Notes under the pieces: generated by a model
Told to the model about the DNA's origin: nothing
The model's database searches: none
The model's input: the letters and a program-made list of their open reading frames with translations, nothing else
NCBI GenBank assembly: GCA_024236175.1
Contig: JACKKY010000001.1
Coordinates: 744,001 to 808,000 of the forward strand
Length of the DNA: 64,000 nt
Direction: 5' to 3'
DNA from: Novosphingobium sp.
GTDB taxonomy: Bacteria; Pseudomonadota; Alphaproteobacteria; Sphingomonadales; Sphingomonadaceae
Shown here: in pieces, positions 48,566 through 57,256 of the stretch
How positions within the stretch are numbered: the stretch's first letter is position 1
Layout: every line of letters begins with the position of its first letter
Position numbers and translations under genes: made by a program

Positions 48566-50044
48566 ATGACTCGGCAAGGCGACCTGATCCTCGTGCTCGA
48601 TGCGGGAACGACCTCGACCCGCGCCATGCTGTTCGACTGCGCGGGCGGGCTGCAGGCGGTGTCGCAGCGCGAACTTACCCAACACTATCCGAGGCCCGGC
48701 TGGGTCGAGCATGACGCGGCGGAAATCTGGCAATCCACCCTCGCCTGCGCGACCGAGGCCATCGCCAGGGCCGGCGGTGCGGACCGGATCGCCTGCATCG
48801 GCATCACCAACCAGCGCGAAACCGTCGTCGCCTGGGACAGGGCCAGCGGCGAGCCGCTCCACCGCGCCATCGTCTGGCAGGACCGGCGCACCGCCGAGCT
48901 GTGCGACAAGCTGCGCGCGGAAGGGCACGAAGCGGCGGTGCAGGAAGCGACCGGCCTGCTGCTCGATCCCTATTTCTCGGCGACCAAGATGCACTGGCTG
49001 CTTGCCAACGCGCCCGAGGTGCAAAGCGCCGCGCAGGCCGGACGGCTGGCGCTCGGCACGGTGGAAAGCTGGCTGGTCTTCAAGCTGACCGGCGGCGCGC
49101 TGCTGACCGATGCGAGCAACGCCAGCCGCACCAGCCTGCTGCCGCTGGCTGGCAGGCAGTGGGACGAAGGATTGTGCGACCTGTTCGGCGTGCCGCTTTC
49201 CGCCCTGCCCGAAGTGGCCGACAACGCCGGCGAGCTCGGCGCCAGCCTGCCCGACCTGTTCGGCGCGGCGATCCCGATCACCGGGCTTGCCGGAGACCAG
49301 CAGTCGGCGACGATCGGCCAGGGCTGCCTCGCTCCGGGCGACACCAAGGCGACCTACGGCACCGGCGCCTTCGTGCTGACCGGCACCGGGGCCGAGCTGC
49401 CCCGCTCGCAGCACCGGCTGCTCGGCACCGTACTCTACCAGATCGGCGGCGAGCGCAGCTATGCGCTGGAAGGCTCGGTCTTCGTGGCGGGCAGCCTCGT
49501 CAAATGGCTGCGCGACAGCCTCGGCATCGTCACCGATGCGGCCGAGACCGAAACGCTGGCCCGCTCGGTCCCGGACAGCGGCGGCGTGGTGATCGTGCCC
49601 GCGCTCTCCGGCCTTGGCGCCCCGCATTGGCGGCCCGATGCGCGCGCGAGCATTTCCGGGCTCAGCTTCGCATCGACGCGCGCCCATGTCGCGCGCGCCG
49701 CGCTGGAAGCGATGGCGCTGCAGACGCAGGACCTTGCCGACGCCTTTTCCGGCGACGGCGCGCAGTGGACCTCGCTGAGGATCGACGGCGGGATGAGCGT
49801 CAACGACTGGATGGCGCAGGACATGGCCGACATCCTCGCCCTTCCGGTGGAACGGCCGGACTTCGTCGAGACGACGGCATTGGGCGCGGCGATGCTGGCA
49901 GGCTACGGCGCCGGGCTGTTCGGTTCGCTGCAGGACGCGGCGGGTGCCATGCGCGGGGCGACGCGGACATTCGCGCCGCAAATGGACACGGCCGAGCGGC
50001 AAGCGCGAATCGACAGCTGGAAAAACGCCCTGGCCGCGGTGTAG
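48566..50044 (+). CDS. glpK: Glycerol kinase
   Basis: This 492-residue FGGY-family kinase has LVLDAGTTSTRAMLFD at the N-terminus, ITNQRETVVAWDR, VWQDRRTAELC, and the C-terminal ATP-binding region with GGMSVNDWMAQDMADIL. These features match glycerol kinase rather than xylulokinase. It phosphorylates glycerol to sn-glycerol 3-phosphate. GCAGGAGGG precedes the ATG at 48566. No glpF, glpD or glpR is adjacent. Confidence 0.93.
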   Translation: MTRQGDLILVLDAGTTSTRAMLFDCAGGLQAVSQRELTQHYPRPGWVEHDAAEIWQSTLACATEAIARAGGADRIACIGITNQRETVVAWDRASGEPLHRAIVWQDRRTAELCDKLRAEGHEAAVQEATGLLLDPYFSATKMHWLLANAPEVQSAAQAGRLALGTVESWLVFKLTGGALLTDASNASRTSLLPLAGRQWDEGLCDLFGVPLSALPEVADNAGELGASLPDLFGAAIPITGLAGDQQSATIGQGCLAPGDTKATYGTGAFVLTGTGAELPRSQHRLLGTVLYQIGGERSYALEGSVFVAGSLVKWLRDSLGIVTDAAETETLARSVPDSGGVVIVPALSGLGAPHWRPDARASISGLSFASTRAHVARAALEAMALQTQDLADAFSGDGAQWTSLRIDGGMSVNDWMAQDMADILALPVERPDFVETTALGAAMLAGYGAGLFGSLQDAAGAMRGATRTFAPQMDTAERQARIDSWKNALAAV

Positions 50045-50048
50045 GCGG

Positions 50049-50513
50049 CTATCGCGAAAGCTGGTTGGCGAGCCTCGTGCGGAGCCGCTCAATCGCGCTC
50101 GGCTGGCCGGGATCCGGCTGCCGCCAGGTCGTGTCGAGCCGCACCAGCCGAGCGTAGAAACGCTCGGTCTCCTCGATCAGTGCGCACACTTCCGGATCGA
50201 GAAGCTCGAAATGGCCCGGGTCGGAAGCCGGCAGGTCCACAGCCAGGCGGCCGTAGCGCCGCAGCTGGAATTCGGAGAGTTCGCCCATGAAGTAGGCGCG
50301 ATGATTGAGCAGCCAGGCGGTGGCATGCATCATCCGCGTGGTGGTGCGCAGCGCTTCGCAGGAGAGCGCGACCCGCGCGAGGTCTTCCTGCGTGCCCGCA
50401 TCCTCCATCCTGCCGGACAGCGCGAAGGCCGAGCGCACCTCGTCGGACAGGACGAGCGCCTCGCAATACAGCTTCTCCACGATGTGGCTGTTCATTCTTG
50501 CCGGTTCAGACAT
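50049..50513 (-). CDS. DUF1465 family protein (RcdA-like)
   Basis: The 154-residue, mainly helical product matches DUF1465, the alphaproteobacterial family that, to my knowledge, includes Caulobacter RcdA, an adaptor for ClpXP degradation of CtrA. Recognisable stretches are IVEKLYCEALVLSDEVRSAF and TTRMMHATAWLLNHRAYFMGELS. The exact start is uncertain (50513 or 50495). It is on the minus strand, convergent with glpK and near a DUF465 gene, a common alphaproteobacterial neighbourhood. Confidence 0.8.
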   Translation of the reverse strand: MSEPARMNSHIVEKLYCEALVLSDEVRSAFALSGRMEDAGTQEDLARVALSCEALRTTTRMMHATAWLLNHRAYFMGELSEFQLRRYGRLAVDLPASDPGHFELLDPEVCALIEETERFYARLVRLDTTWRQPDPGQPSAIERLRTRLANQLSR

Positions 50514-50673
50514 TCCGGTCCGGATATTTCGGAACCGCATCGACCCGCAACTGAGGGAACCCGCAATTTGGCCCCTGAATTGTCAACTGTCCGAAAGCGG
50601 CACGGTTATGGGAAAGCCCCTAGCCGGGACCAACCCGCCGATTCCCGCCTGCCTTCCGCAGGCTGCGTGCCGG

Positions 50674-50871
50674 TCAGGCGATGATGTCGGGAATCAGACT
50701 GTCCTCGATCAGCATGATCTGATCGCGCAACCTGAGCTTGCGCTTCTTCAGCCGGGCGATCTGGAGCTGGTCCGTGGACCCCGCCAGGGTAAGCGCGTCG
50801 ATCGCCGCATCAAGGTCGCGATGCTCGATCCTCAGCGCTTCCAGACGCTTGCGCAATTCCTCCTCGTTCAC
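50674..50871 (-). CDS. YdcH family protein (DUF465)
   Basis: About 65 residues from the GTG at 50871 (GAGG 8 nt upstream). It forms a two-helix hairpin: EEELRKRLEALRIEHRDLDAAI, then the family motif LKKRKLRLRDQI. An in-frame ATG at 50955 would add 28 low-complexity residues and is less likely. It is divergent from the paralogue at 51074. Function is unknown. Confidence 0.8.
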   Translation of the reverse strand: MNEEELRKRLEALRIEHRDLDAAIDALTLAGSTDQLQIARLKKRKLRLRDQIMLIEDSLIPDIIA

Positions 50872-50965
50872 GGCCGTCGCCTCATTCCTACGCTTGCTTT
50901 CCTGTCGGCTGTCAGACGTGGTTGCGCATTTCGCCGCAGTGGCGAGAGTATCCACCGATTAGGTC

Positions 50966-50995
50966 TTTAGAGGGTTCGCAAGATATGCCTAATAT
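50966..50995 (+). promoter_or_regulatory. Possible promoter for the DUF465 gene at 51074
   Basis: TTTAGA (50966-50971) and TAATAT (50990-50995) are separated by 18 nt, giving a start near 51002 and a leader of about 70 nt. ATATGC occurs twice around the -10. Confidence 0.4.
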
Positions 50996-51073
50996 GCTTT
51001 CATGGCAATGCGCCGGAGCCTCGGGTTTGACGAGTCGGCAAACCGGGTCCGGCCCAGAAAAGGAGGACCATCC

Positions 51074-51229
51074 ATGGACACTTCGCATGTCAGCTCCCTG
51101 CAGCTCAAGCACGCCGGCCTCGAGAAGCGAATCGAGGAAGAAATGAGCCGCCCGATGCCTGACAATGCCGTGATCCAGAGCCTCAAGAAGCGGAAGTTGC
51201 GAATCAAGGAGGAGCTCTCAGAGCTCTAG
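51074..51229 (+). CDS. YdcH family protein (DUF465), short
   Basis: A 51-residue protein with the DUF465 hairpin: HVSSLQLKHAGLEKRIEEEM and IQSLKKRKLRIKEELSEL. AAAAGGAGG precedes the ATG strongly, so it is expressed well. It is divergent from a paralogue at 50674 and lies 79 nt upstream of ptsP. A link to PTS(Ntr) is suggested only by position. Confidence 0.85.
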   Translation: MDTSHVSSLQLKHAGLEKRIEEEMSRPMPDNAVIQSLKKRKLRIKEELSEL

Positions 51230-51308
51230 CTTCCGCATCCGTCGTTTCAATCGGGCCCGGAGCGCCTGGCACGTTCCCAAGGCGGTGCTTTTCGGCTAGC
51301 GTAACGCC

Positions 51309-53585
51309 ATGCCGACTGCTGCTGTTGCTTCTGCTCGCAAGATACTGACCAGCCTTCACGATGTGATGGCGTCGCGCAGTCATGCGCAAGCGAAGCTCAA
51401 CACGGTTGTCGAGGTCATCGGCGAAGGGCTCGATAGCGAAGTCTGCTCGATCTACCTCCTGCGCGAAGGGATGCTCGAACTCTTCGCCACCCGCGGCCTC
51501 GACCAGGACGCGGTGCACGTCACGCGCATGGCGCTGGGCGAAGGCCTGGTCGGCACGATCGCCGAGAATGTGGAAACGCTCAACCTTGCCGAAGCGGCCG
51601 CGCATCCGGACTTCTCCTACCGGCCGGAAACCGGAGAGGACAAGTTCCACAGCTTCGCCGGCGTACCGATCGTCCGGCGCGAACGGGCGATCGGCGTGCT
51701 CAGCGTCCAGCATGTCGATCCGCGCCGCTACGACGAGGTCGAGATCGAGGCGCTGCAGACCGTCGCCATGGTGCTGGCCGAGCTGATCGACAATGCCGGG
51801 CTGGTCGACGAGGAGGACTCGCTCGGCCTGCCTGCCGCGCTCACCGGGCCCGAGCAGCTGCGCGGCCTGACCCTGGTCAAGGGCCTCGCCAGCGGCAATG
51901 CCGTGTTCCACCAGCCGCGCGTCAACATCGAACACGTGATGGCCGAGGACACCGAGGCCGAGCGCCAGCGCGTCTACCTCGCGTTCGACAAGATGCGCGA
52001 ACAGATCGACCGCATGGCGAGCCAGGCCGAGTTCGGCGTCGGCGGCGAGCACGAGGAAGTGCTCCAGACCTACAAGATGTTCGCCTATGACGAAGGCTGG
52101 GCGCGGCGGATCAACGAAGCGATCGATTCAGGGCTGACCGCCGAAGCGGCCATCGAACGGGTGCAGCAGCGCACCCGCATGCGCATGCGCGAAATCGACG
52201 ACCCGCTGCTGGCGGACCGCATGCACGACCTGGAAGACCTGTCCAACCGGCTGCTGCGCATCGTTTCCGGCCAGCTCGGCACCGCCGCCAGCATGGGGCT
52301 GAGGAACGACGCGATCCTGATCGCCCGCAACCTCGGCCCGGCCGAGCTGCTCGAATACGACCGGCGGCGACTGAAAGGCGTGATCCTGGAAGAAGGATCG
52401 CTGACCTCGCATGTCGTGATCGTCGCCCGCGCCATGGGCATACCCGTGCTCGGCCGGGTGCGCGGCCTGCGCCTGCTGGTTCGCGAGGGCGACCACCTGC
52501 TGCTCGATTGCGAACAGGGTTTCGCGATCGTGCGGCCCGCGCCCGGGATGGTCGAGGCCTACGATGCCCGCTTCGCCAAGAGCCGCGAGCGCCAGGCGGC
52601 CTATGCGGCGCTGCGGGACGTCGAACCCTTCACCCGCGACGGCACCCGCATCACCGTGATGATCAACGCGGGCCTGCGCGACGACATTCCCAACCTGAGC
52701 CTCACCGGTGCCGACGGCATCGGCCTGTTCCGCACCGAGTTCCAGTTCCTCGTCGCCGCGACCCTGCCGGCCCGCGAACGGCAGACCCGCCTGTACCGCG
52801 ACGTGATCGACGCGGCGGGCGACAAGCCGGTCGTGTTCCGAACCGTCGATATCGGCGGAGACAAGGTGCTTCCCTATCTGCGCCACGACGACGGCGACGG
52901 CGAGGACAACCCGGCAATGGGCTGGCGCGCCCTGCGACTGGCGCTGGAACGCGACGGGCTGCTCAAGGTGCAGGCACGGGCGCTGATCGAGGCGTCGGCG
53001 GGCCGTACGCTCAACGTGATGTTCCCGATGGTGAGCGAACCCTGGGAATTCGATGCGGCGAAAGAGGTGTTCGATTCCCAGCTCGCCTTCCTGAAGAAGC
53101 AGAAGAAGCACCTGCCCGAAGCGATCCGCTACGGCGTGATGCTGGAAGTCCCGTCGCTGGCGGAGCAGCTGGATATCCTTGCGCCCAGGCTTTCCTTCCT
53201 TTCGATCGGCACCAACGACCTGACCCAGTTCCTGTTCGCGGCCGACCGCTCCAACCCCAAGCTTGCCGAGCGCTACGACTGGCTGAGCCCGTCGATCCTG
53301 CGTTTCCTCAAGCGCGTGCTCGGTTCGCTCGAGGGCTGCGACCTCGACGTGACGGTCTGCGGCGAAATGGGCGGCCGGCAGCTGGAAGCGCTGGCGCTGA
53401 TCGGGCTCGGCCTGCGCCGCCTGTCGATCACTCCCGCCGCCGTCGGCCCGATCAAGGAGCTGGTGCGCAAGATCGACGTCAACGAGATCAGCCAGGCCAT
53501 GAGCGGGTGGCTAGCGTCTCCGCCGCCGGACTTGCGCGCGGCTCTGCTGCAATGGGCGGGCGATCGCGGAATTACCTTCGAATGA
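51309..53585 (+). CDS. ptsP: PTS(Ntr) enzyme I: GAF-domain phosphoenolpyruvate phosphotransferase
   Basis: This 758-residue protein has an N-terminal GAF domain (about 20-165), then the PEP-utiliser N-terminal and swivelling domains with the active-site His in EEGSLTSHVVIVARAMGIP, and a C-terminal TIM barrel (GIGLFRTEFQFL, FRTVDIGGDK, MVSEPWEF, IGTNDLTQFLFAADR, VCGEMGG with catalytic Cys). It starts the nitrogen PTS phosphorelay from PEP and passes phosphate to NPr. The GAF domain probably senses glutamine or 2-oxoglutarate. ptsO and ptsN are not in the window. Confidence 0.95.
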   Translation: MPTAAVASARKILTSLHDVMASRSHAQAKLNTVVEVIGEGLDSEVCSIYLLREGMLELFATRGLDQDAVHVTRMALGEGLVGTIAENVETLNLAEAAAHPDFSYRPETGEDKFHSFAGVPIVRRERAIGVLSVQHVDPRRYDEVEIEALQTVAMVLAELIDNAGLVDEEDSLGLPAALTGPEQLRGLTLVKGLASGNAVFHQPRVNIEHVMAEDTEAERQRVYLAFDKMREQIDRMASQAEFGVGGEHEEVLQTYKMFAYDEGWARRINEAIDSGLTAEAAIERVQQRTRMRMREIDDPLLADRMHDLEDLSNRLLRIVSGQLGTAASMGLRNDAILIARNLGPAELLEYDRRRLKGVILEEGSLTSHVVIVARAMGIPVLGRVRGLRLLVREGDHLLLDCEQGFAIVRPAPGMVEAYDARFAKSRERQAAYAALRDVEPFTRDGTRITVMINAGLRDDIPNLSLTGADGIGLFRTEFQFLVAATLPARERQTRLYRDVIDAAGDKPVVFRTVDIGGDKVLPYLRHDDGDGEDNPAMGWRALRLALERDGLLKVQARALIEASAGRTLNVMFPMVSEPWEFDAAKEVFDSQLAFLKKQKKHLPEAIRYGVMLEVPSLAEQLDILAPRLSFLSIGTNDLTQFLFAADRSNPKLAERYDWLSPSILRFLKRVLGSLEGCDLDVTVCGEMGGRQLEALALIGLGLRRLSITPAAVGPIKELVRKIDVNEISQAMSGWLASPPPDLRAALLQWAGDRGITFE

Positions 53586-53618
53586 ACGCACGACCGGCAG
53601 GCAAACGGGCGTTTGTCG

Positions 53619-53653
53619 ACATAGTGCAACATTCCGTAGCAAATGTGCTATGT
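53619..53653. promoter_or_regulatory. Split dyad between ptsP and the rodZ-like gene
   Basis: ACATAG and ACATT (53619-53624, 53629-53633) are mirrored by AATGT and CTATGT (53642-53646, 53648-53653) around an 8-nt centre. Spacing between half-arms differs (4 against 1 nt). It could be an operator or a hairpin in the 165-nt gap. Confidence 0.4.
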
Positions 53654-53750
53654 TAATGAGGGGTTGGTCATTGACTTTGCGGCTACGGCACCCTTGTCTG
53701 CGGCCGGCGGGGTGATCCGGGCAAATTCTAAAGGGTGGAGCGGGGGCTGA

Positions 53751-54806
53751 ATGCCCGAAGAGGATGTACAGCAAACGGAACTGCCCATCGAATCGGTCGG
53801 CACGCGCCTGCGCAATGCGCGCAACGTCGGGGGAATGAGCCGCAGCGAAGTCGCCACGCGCACCAAGATCGCCGAACGCCACCTTATCTCGATCGAGGAA
53901 GACAGGTTCCTCGATCTGCCCGGCAAGACCTACGCCGTGGGCTTTTCGCGCGCCTATGCGCGAACGGTGGGGCTGGACGAAGCCGAGATCGCCCAGGCCG
54001 TGCGCGACCTGCTCGCCGCGAGCGAGGAGCCGGTGGAACGCTACCAGCCGGCGACTTTCGAACCCGGCGATCCGGCGCGCGTTCCGGGGTCCCGCGTGGC
54101 GTGGATCGCCGCGGTGGCCGCGGTCGCGGTGCTCGTGGCCGTGTACTTCCTCTGGCGCAGCTTCCTGTCTCCCGCCGTTTCCCTGCCCGACCTGACGCAG
54201 GAGCCGCAGCAGCAGGCGGCGCCGGCGAGCGCAGGAAAGGCCGCGCCCGCCGCTCCGGCCAAACCCGCTGCCGCCGCCGGTCCGGTGGTGTTCACCGCGC
54301 TCGAGCCGAATGTCTGGATCAAGTTCTACGATGCTTCGGGCGAGCAGCTGATGCAGAAGCAGATGGCCGAAGGCGAGCGCTACACCGTGCCTGCCGATGC
54401 CGAGGGACCGCAGGTGCGGACCGGACGCCCGGACGCGTTCGAAATTACCATCGGCGGGAAGAAAGTGCCGCCACTCTCGGACACGCCCATCGTCGTCAGC
54501 GACGTTCCGGTTTCGGCCAAGGCGCTGCTGGCGCGGACGCAGACGGCGCCCGCTCCGGCTGAAGTCGCGCCGACGCCGACGCCAAGGCAGACAAGCGCAC
54601 CGAGCACCCGCGCCGCACCGAGCACGCGCACCACACCGACCACTCGCTCCACACCAAGGCCGACCGCGAGGCCAAGCGCGCCGGCCTCTTCGCCGCGGCC
54701 CACTGCATCGGCTTCGCCACGCCCCGCGCCGACGGCCACGCCTGCACCGGCGCCGAGCCCGACCAGCACGCCGGCCGCCGAAGAACCTTCCACCGTTTCG
54801 GAATAG
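53751..54806 (+). CDS. RodZ-like helix-turn-helix membrane protein (DUF4115)
   Basis: The 351-residue protein has an N-terminal Xre-type helix-turn-helix (about 16-80: LRNARNVGGMSRSEVATRTKI, KTYAVGFSRAYARTVGL), one transmembrane segment (about 117-134), an Ala/Pro linker and a periplasmic DUF4115 domain (TALEPNVWIKFYDASGEQL). This is the RodZ architecture, which links MreB to the envelope in rod-shaped cells. The C-terminal 90 residues are Thr/Pro/Ser/Arg low complexity. It is followed by cpoB and tilS. Confidence 0.85.
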   Translation: MPEEDVQQTELPIESVGTRLRNARNVGGMSRSEVATRTKIAERHLISIEEDRFLDLPGKTYAVGFSRAYARTVGLDEAEIAQAVRDLLAASEEPVERYQPATFEPGDPARVPGSRVAWIAAVAAVAVLVAVYFLWRSFLSPAVSLPDLTQEPQQQAAPASAGKAAPAAPAKPAAAAGPVVFTALEPNVWIKFYDASGEQLMQKQMAEGERYTVPADAEGPQVRTGRPDAFEITIGGKKVPPLSDTPIVVSDVPVSAKALLARTQTAPAPAEVAPTPTPRQTSAPSTRAAPSTRTTPTTRSTPRPTARPSAPASSPRPTASASPRPAPTATPAPAPSPTSTPAAEEPSTVSE

Positions 54807-54914
54807 GCCACCCTCGACAGGGCCGACTTGTTCCGGCAATCATCACGGCATGTTCGCTCCGGCGGTCTGCAGCGGAGCGACGGGGAAAAGCCTATTCAGG
54901 GAGCAGGCGAGGTG

Positions 54915-55898
54915 ATGACGAAACTGATCCGGCCCATTCGTCCATGGAGGGCGGCCGCGACGGCTGCCATGGTGATGGCCTTGGCCGGACCGACAATCCC
55001 GGCCGCGGCGCAGGACACGATCGCCGAGATCCGCCTGCGCAAGATGGAAGCGGAAATCCGCGCGCTGCAGCGCAAGGTCTTTTCGGGCCCCGAAGGCAAG
55101 TTCTTCGAACCGGAAATCAAGCAGGGCGAGGATTCGGGCGGCACCGCCGCAGGCCAGCCCGCCACCTCCGCCATAACCGACATCCTCGCGCGGCTGGATG
55201 CGCTCGAGGCCCAGCTCGCGCGGCTGACCGGGCAGGTTGAGCAGAACGGCAACCGGATCGCCCAGCTCGAGGCCCGCGCGGGAGTGGCCACGCCCGCCTC
55301 GGCGACGCCCGCAGCAACGCCGACGCCCACGCCGAGCCCGGCTGCCACGCCAACGCCGACACCCACTCCAACCCCGGCCGCGACACCCGCGGCGCAAGCC
55401 AATCTCAACGCGATGAGCGGCGGGGCGTCGAACGCCAACCCGCCGGCCGCCGCTCCGACCACCGAACGGCTCGAGGGCGTGAAGGCGATCGTCAAGCCGC
55501 AGACCGACGATCCGGGCGACGACGAATACAGCTACGGCTTCCGTCTGTGGGACGAGAAGTACTATTCCGAAGCGCAGCAGCAGCTGAAGCTGTTCGTCGA
55601 CAAATATCCGAAGCACTGGCGGACCAGCTACGGCCGCAACCTGCTGGGCCGCGCCTATCTCGACGACGGCAACGCGCGCGAGGCGGCCAAGTGGTTCCTG
55701 CAGAACTACCAGAGCGACAAGTCCGGCGCCCGCGCGCCCGACAGCCTGCTCTATCTTGCCGCCTCGATGAAGCAGGTGAAGGACACCAAGCGCGCCTGCA
55801 TCGCCTTGTCCGAATTCAGTGAGACCTATGCGGCCGAAGCGGCGGGACGGCTCAAGAGCCTTTACGATTCCACGCGCAATGGGCTCGACTGCGGCTGA
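54915..55898 (+). CDS. cpoB: Tol-Pal system / cell division coordinator CpoB (YbgF)
   Basis: The 327-residue product has a signal peptide (about 1-33), an N-terminal coiled-coil trimerisation region (IAEIRLRKMEAEIRALQRK and LDALEAQLARLTGQVEQNGNRIAQLE), a Pro/Thr-rich linker and C-terminal TPR repeats (YSEAQQQLKLFVDKYPKHW, NAREAAKWFLQNYQ). This is CpoB, which tunes peptidoglycan synthase with Tol during division. The ATG at 54915 is chosen for the signal peptide and nearby GGGAG. tilS overlaps its last 20 nt. tolQRAB-pal are not adjacent. Confidence 0.9.
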   Translation: MTKLIRPIRPWRAAATAAMVMALAGPTIPAAAQDTIAEIRLRKMEAEIRALQRKVFSGPEGKFFEPEIKQGEDSGGTAAGQPATSAITDILARLDALEAQLARLTGQVEQNGNRIAQLEARAGVATPASATPAATPTPTPSPAATPTPTPTPTPAATPAAQANLNAMSGGASNANPPAAAPTTERLEGVKAIVKPQTDDPGDDEYSYGFRLWDEKYYSEAQQQLKLFVDKYPKHWRTSYGRNLLGRAYLDDGNAREAAKWFLQNYQSDKSGARAPDSLLYLAASMKQVKDTKRACIALSEFSETYAAEAAGRLKSLYDSTRNGLDCG

Positions 55899-56874
55899 CG
55901 GACCGCCCGCTCCCGATCCGGAGCTGACGCAGCGTTTCGCGGCGGACCTGCGCGCGCTGTGGCCACAGTTCGCACAGGGCGCGCCCGGCCTGCTGGCACT
56001 TGCCGTATCGGGCGGCCCGGACAGCACCGCGCTGTTGCTGCTGGCGGCCTCAGCCTTTCCCGGCCAGGTGGAAGCGGCGACCGTCGATCACGGGCTGCGG
56101 CCGGAAGCCGCCGATGAGGCGACGGACGTCGCCCGGCTTTGCGAAAGGATCGGGATTCCGCACGAGGTGCTGAAAGTCGATGTCGCCGCCGGCAACATCC
56201 AGGCCGAGGCGCGCCGCGCGCGCTACGCCGCGCTGGCCGGCTGGATCGAACGGCGCGGGCTAAGCGCCCTTGTCACCGCGCACCACGCCGACGACCAGGC
56301 GGAGACGCTGCTGCTGCGGCTCAACCGGGCCAGCGGCGTTGCCGGGCTTGCCGGCACGCGCGCGCGCGGTTCGGTTCCGGGCACGCAGATTCCCCTGCTG
56401 CGGCCCCTGCTCGGCTGGAGGCGTGCGGAACTGACGGCAATCGTGGCAGCCGCCGGCGTCGAGGCGGCGCAGGACCCGAGCAATCTCGACGACCGCTTCG
56501 ACCGCGCGCGGCTGCGCAAGGCGCTCGCCGGCGCAGACTGGCTCGATGTCGGCGCGATTGCCGAAAGCGCATCGCACCTTGCCGACGCCGACGCCGCGCT
56601 CGACTGGGCGGCGCGGCGCGAATGGGCCGAATGCGTGAGCAGGGAAGGCCTGGGCCTGTGCTACCGCCCGAAGGCGCCGCGCGCGATCGCCCTGAAAGTT
56701 ATCGCCCGGATCGTGGCTGAAATGGAAGGCAGCGAACCGCGCGGCAGCGCCGTGGCCCGCCTGTTCGACGCACTGGTAGCACGGCAATCGGGGTCGATCG
56801 GCGACCTGGTCGCCCGGCCGATGCCCGAAGGCTGGAGTTTCACGAAAGCGCCGAAGCGCCGCGCGAAGAGGTGA
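55879..56874 (+). CDS. tilS: tRNA(Ile)-lysidine synthetase
   Basis: This N-type ATP pyrophosphatase of 331 residues has the PP-loop AVSGGPDSTALL, the VDHGLRPEA segment and THHxDDQAET as TAHHADDQAETLLLRLNRASG. It converts the C34 wobble base of tRNA-Ile(CAU) to lysidine, and is essential. The ATG at 55879 overlaps the cpoB stop by 20 nt; upstream codons in frame are less likely. It is shorter than E. coli TilS (no long C-terminal domain), as in many alphaproteobacteria. ftsH, a frequent neighbour, is absent. Confidence 0.92.
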   Translation: MGSTAADGPPAPDPELTQRFAADLRALWPQFAQGAPGLLALAVSGGPDSTALLLLAASAFPGQVEAATVDHGLRPEAADEATDVARLCERIGIPHEVLKVDVAAGNIQAEARRARYAALAGWIERRGLSALVTAHHADDQAETLLLRLNRASGVAGLAGTRARGSVPGTQIPLLRPLLGWRRAELTAIVAAAGVEAAQDPSNLDDRFDRARLRKALAGADWLDVGAIAESASHLADADAALDWAARREWAECVSREGLGLCYRPKAPRAIALKVIARIVAEMEGSEPRGSAVARLFDALVARQSGSIGDLVARPMPEGWSFTKAPKRRAKR

Positions 56875-56972
56875 CTTGCGGCAGGAATGCCCGTCTCTTG
56901 CGACATCGCCGCGGCCATGCCACCCATCCCGTAGGCCGGAACAGGAGACAACAACCGAAAGGCAGGCAATCG

Positions 56973-57248
56973 ATGAGGCGATTTCCGATATTTGTAGCGA
57001 TCGCCGGCGCGGCAGGGTTCGTCGGCCACAAGCTCTCGACACACGCCGGACTGCGGAAACCGGGATTGGCGGCGATGCGCAACAGGATGATGAAGCGGAT
57101 GATGGCATCGATGCCGGAGGATTCGCCCCCCAGACTCGTCAAGTCCATCCTGCCTCGCCTTGAGGCCCAGAATGAGGAAATCCTCGCCCTGCTGAAGGAA
57201 CAGAACGATCTCCTACGCCGGCTGAGCGCCGGACAGGAACAGCGGTAG
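56973..57248 (+). CDS. Small protein with one N-terminal hydrophobic segment
   Basis: The 91-residue protein begins MRRFPIFVAIAGAAGFVGHKL, a likely single membrane anchor, followed by a basic Met-rich helix (MRNRMMKRMMASM) and a C-terminal helix (LEAQNEEILALLKEQNDLLRRL) that looks like a leucine-zipper-type coiled coil. I do not recognise it. AAGGCAGG lies upstream of the ATG. It stands between tilS and the convergent YkuD gene. Confidence 0.55.
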   Translation: MRRFPIFVAIAGAAGFVGHKLSTHAGLRKPGLAAMRNRMMKRMMASMPEDSPPRLVKSILPRLEAQNEEILALLKEQNDLLRRLSAGQEQR

Positions 57249-57256
57249 TTCTCCCG

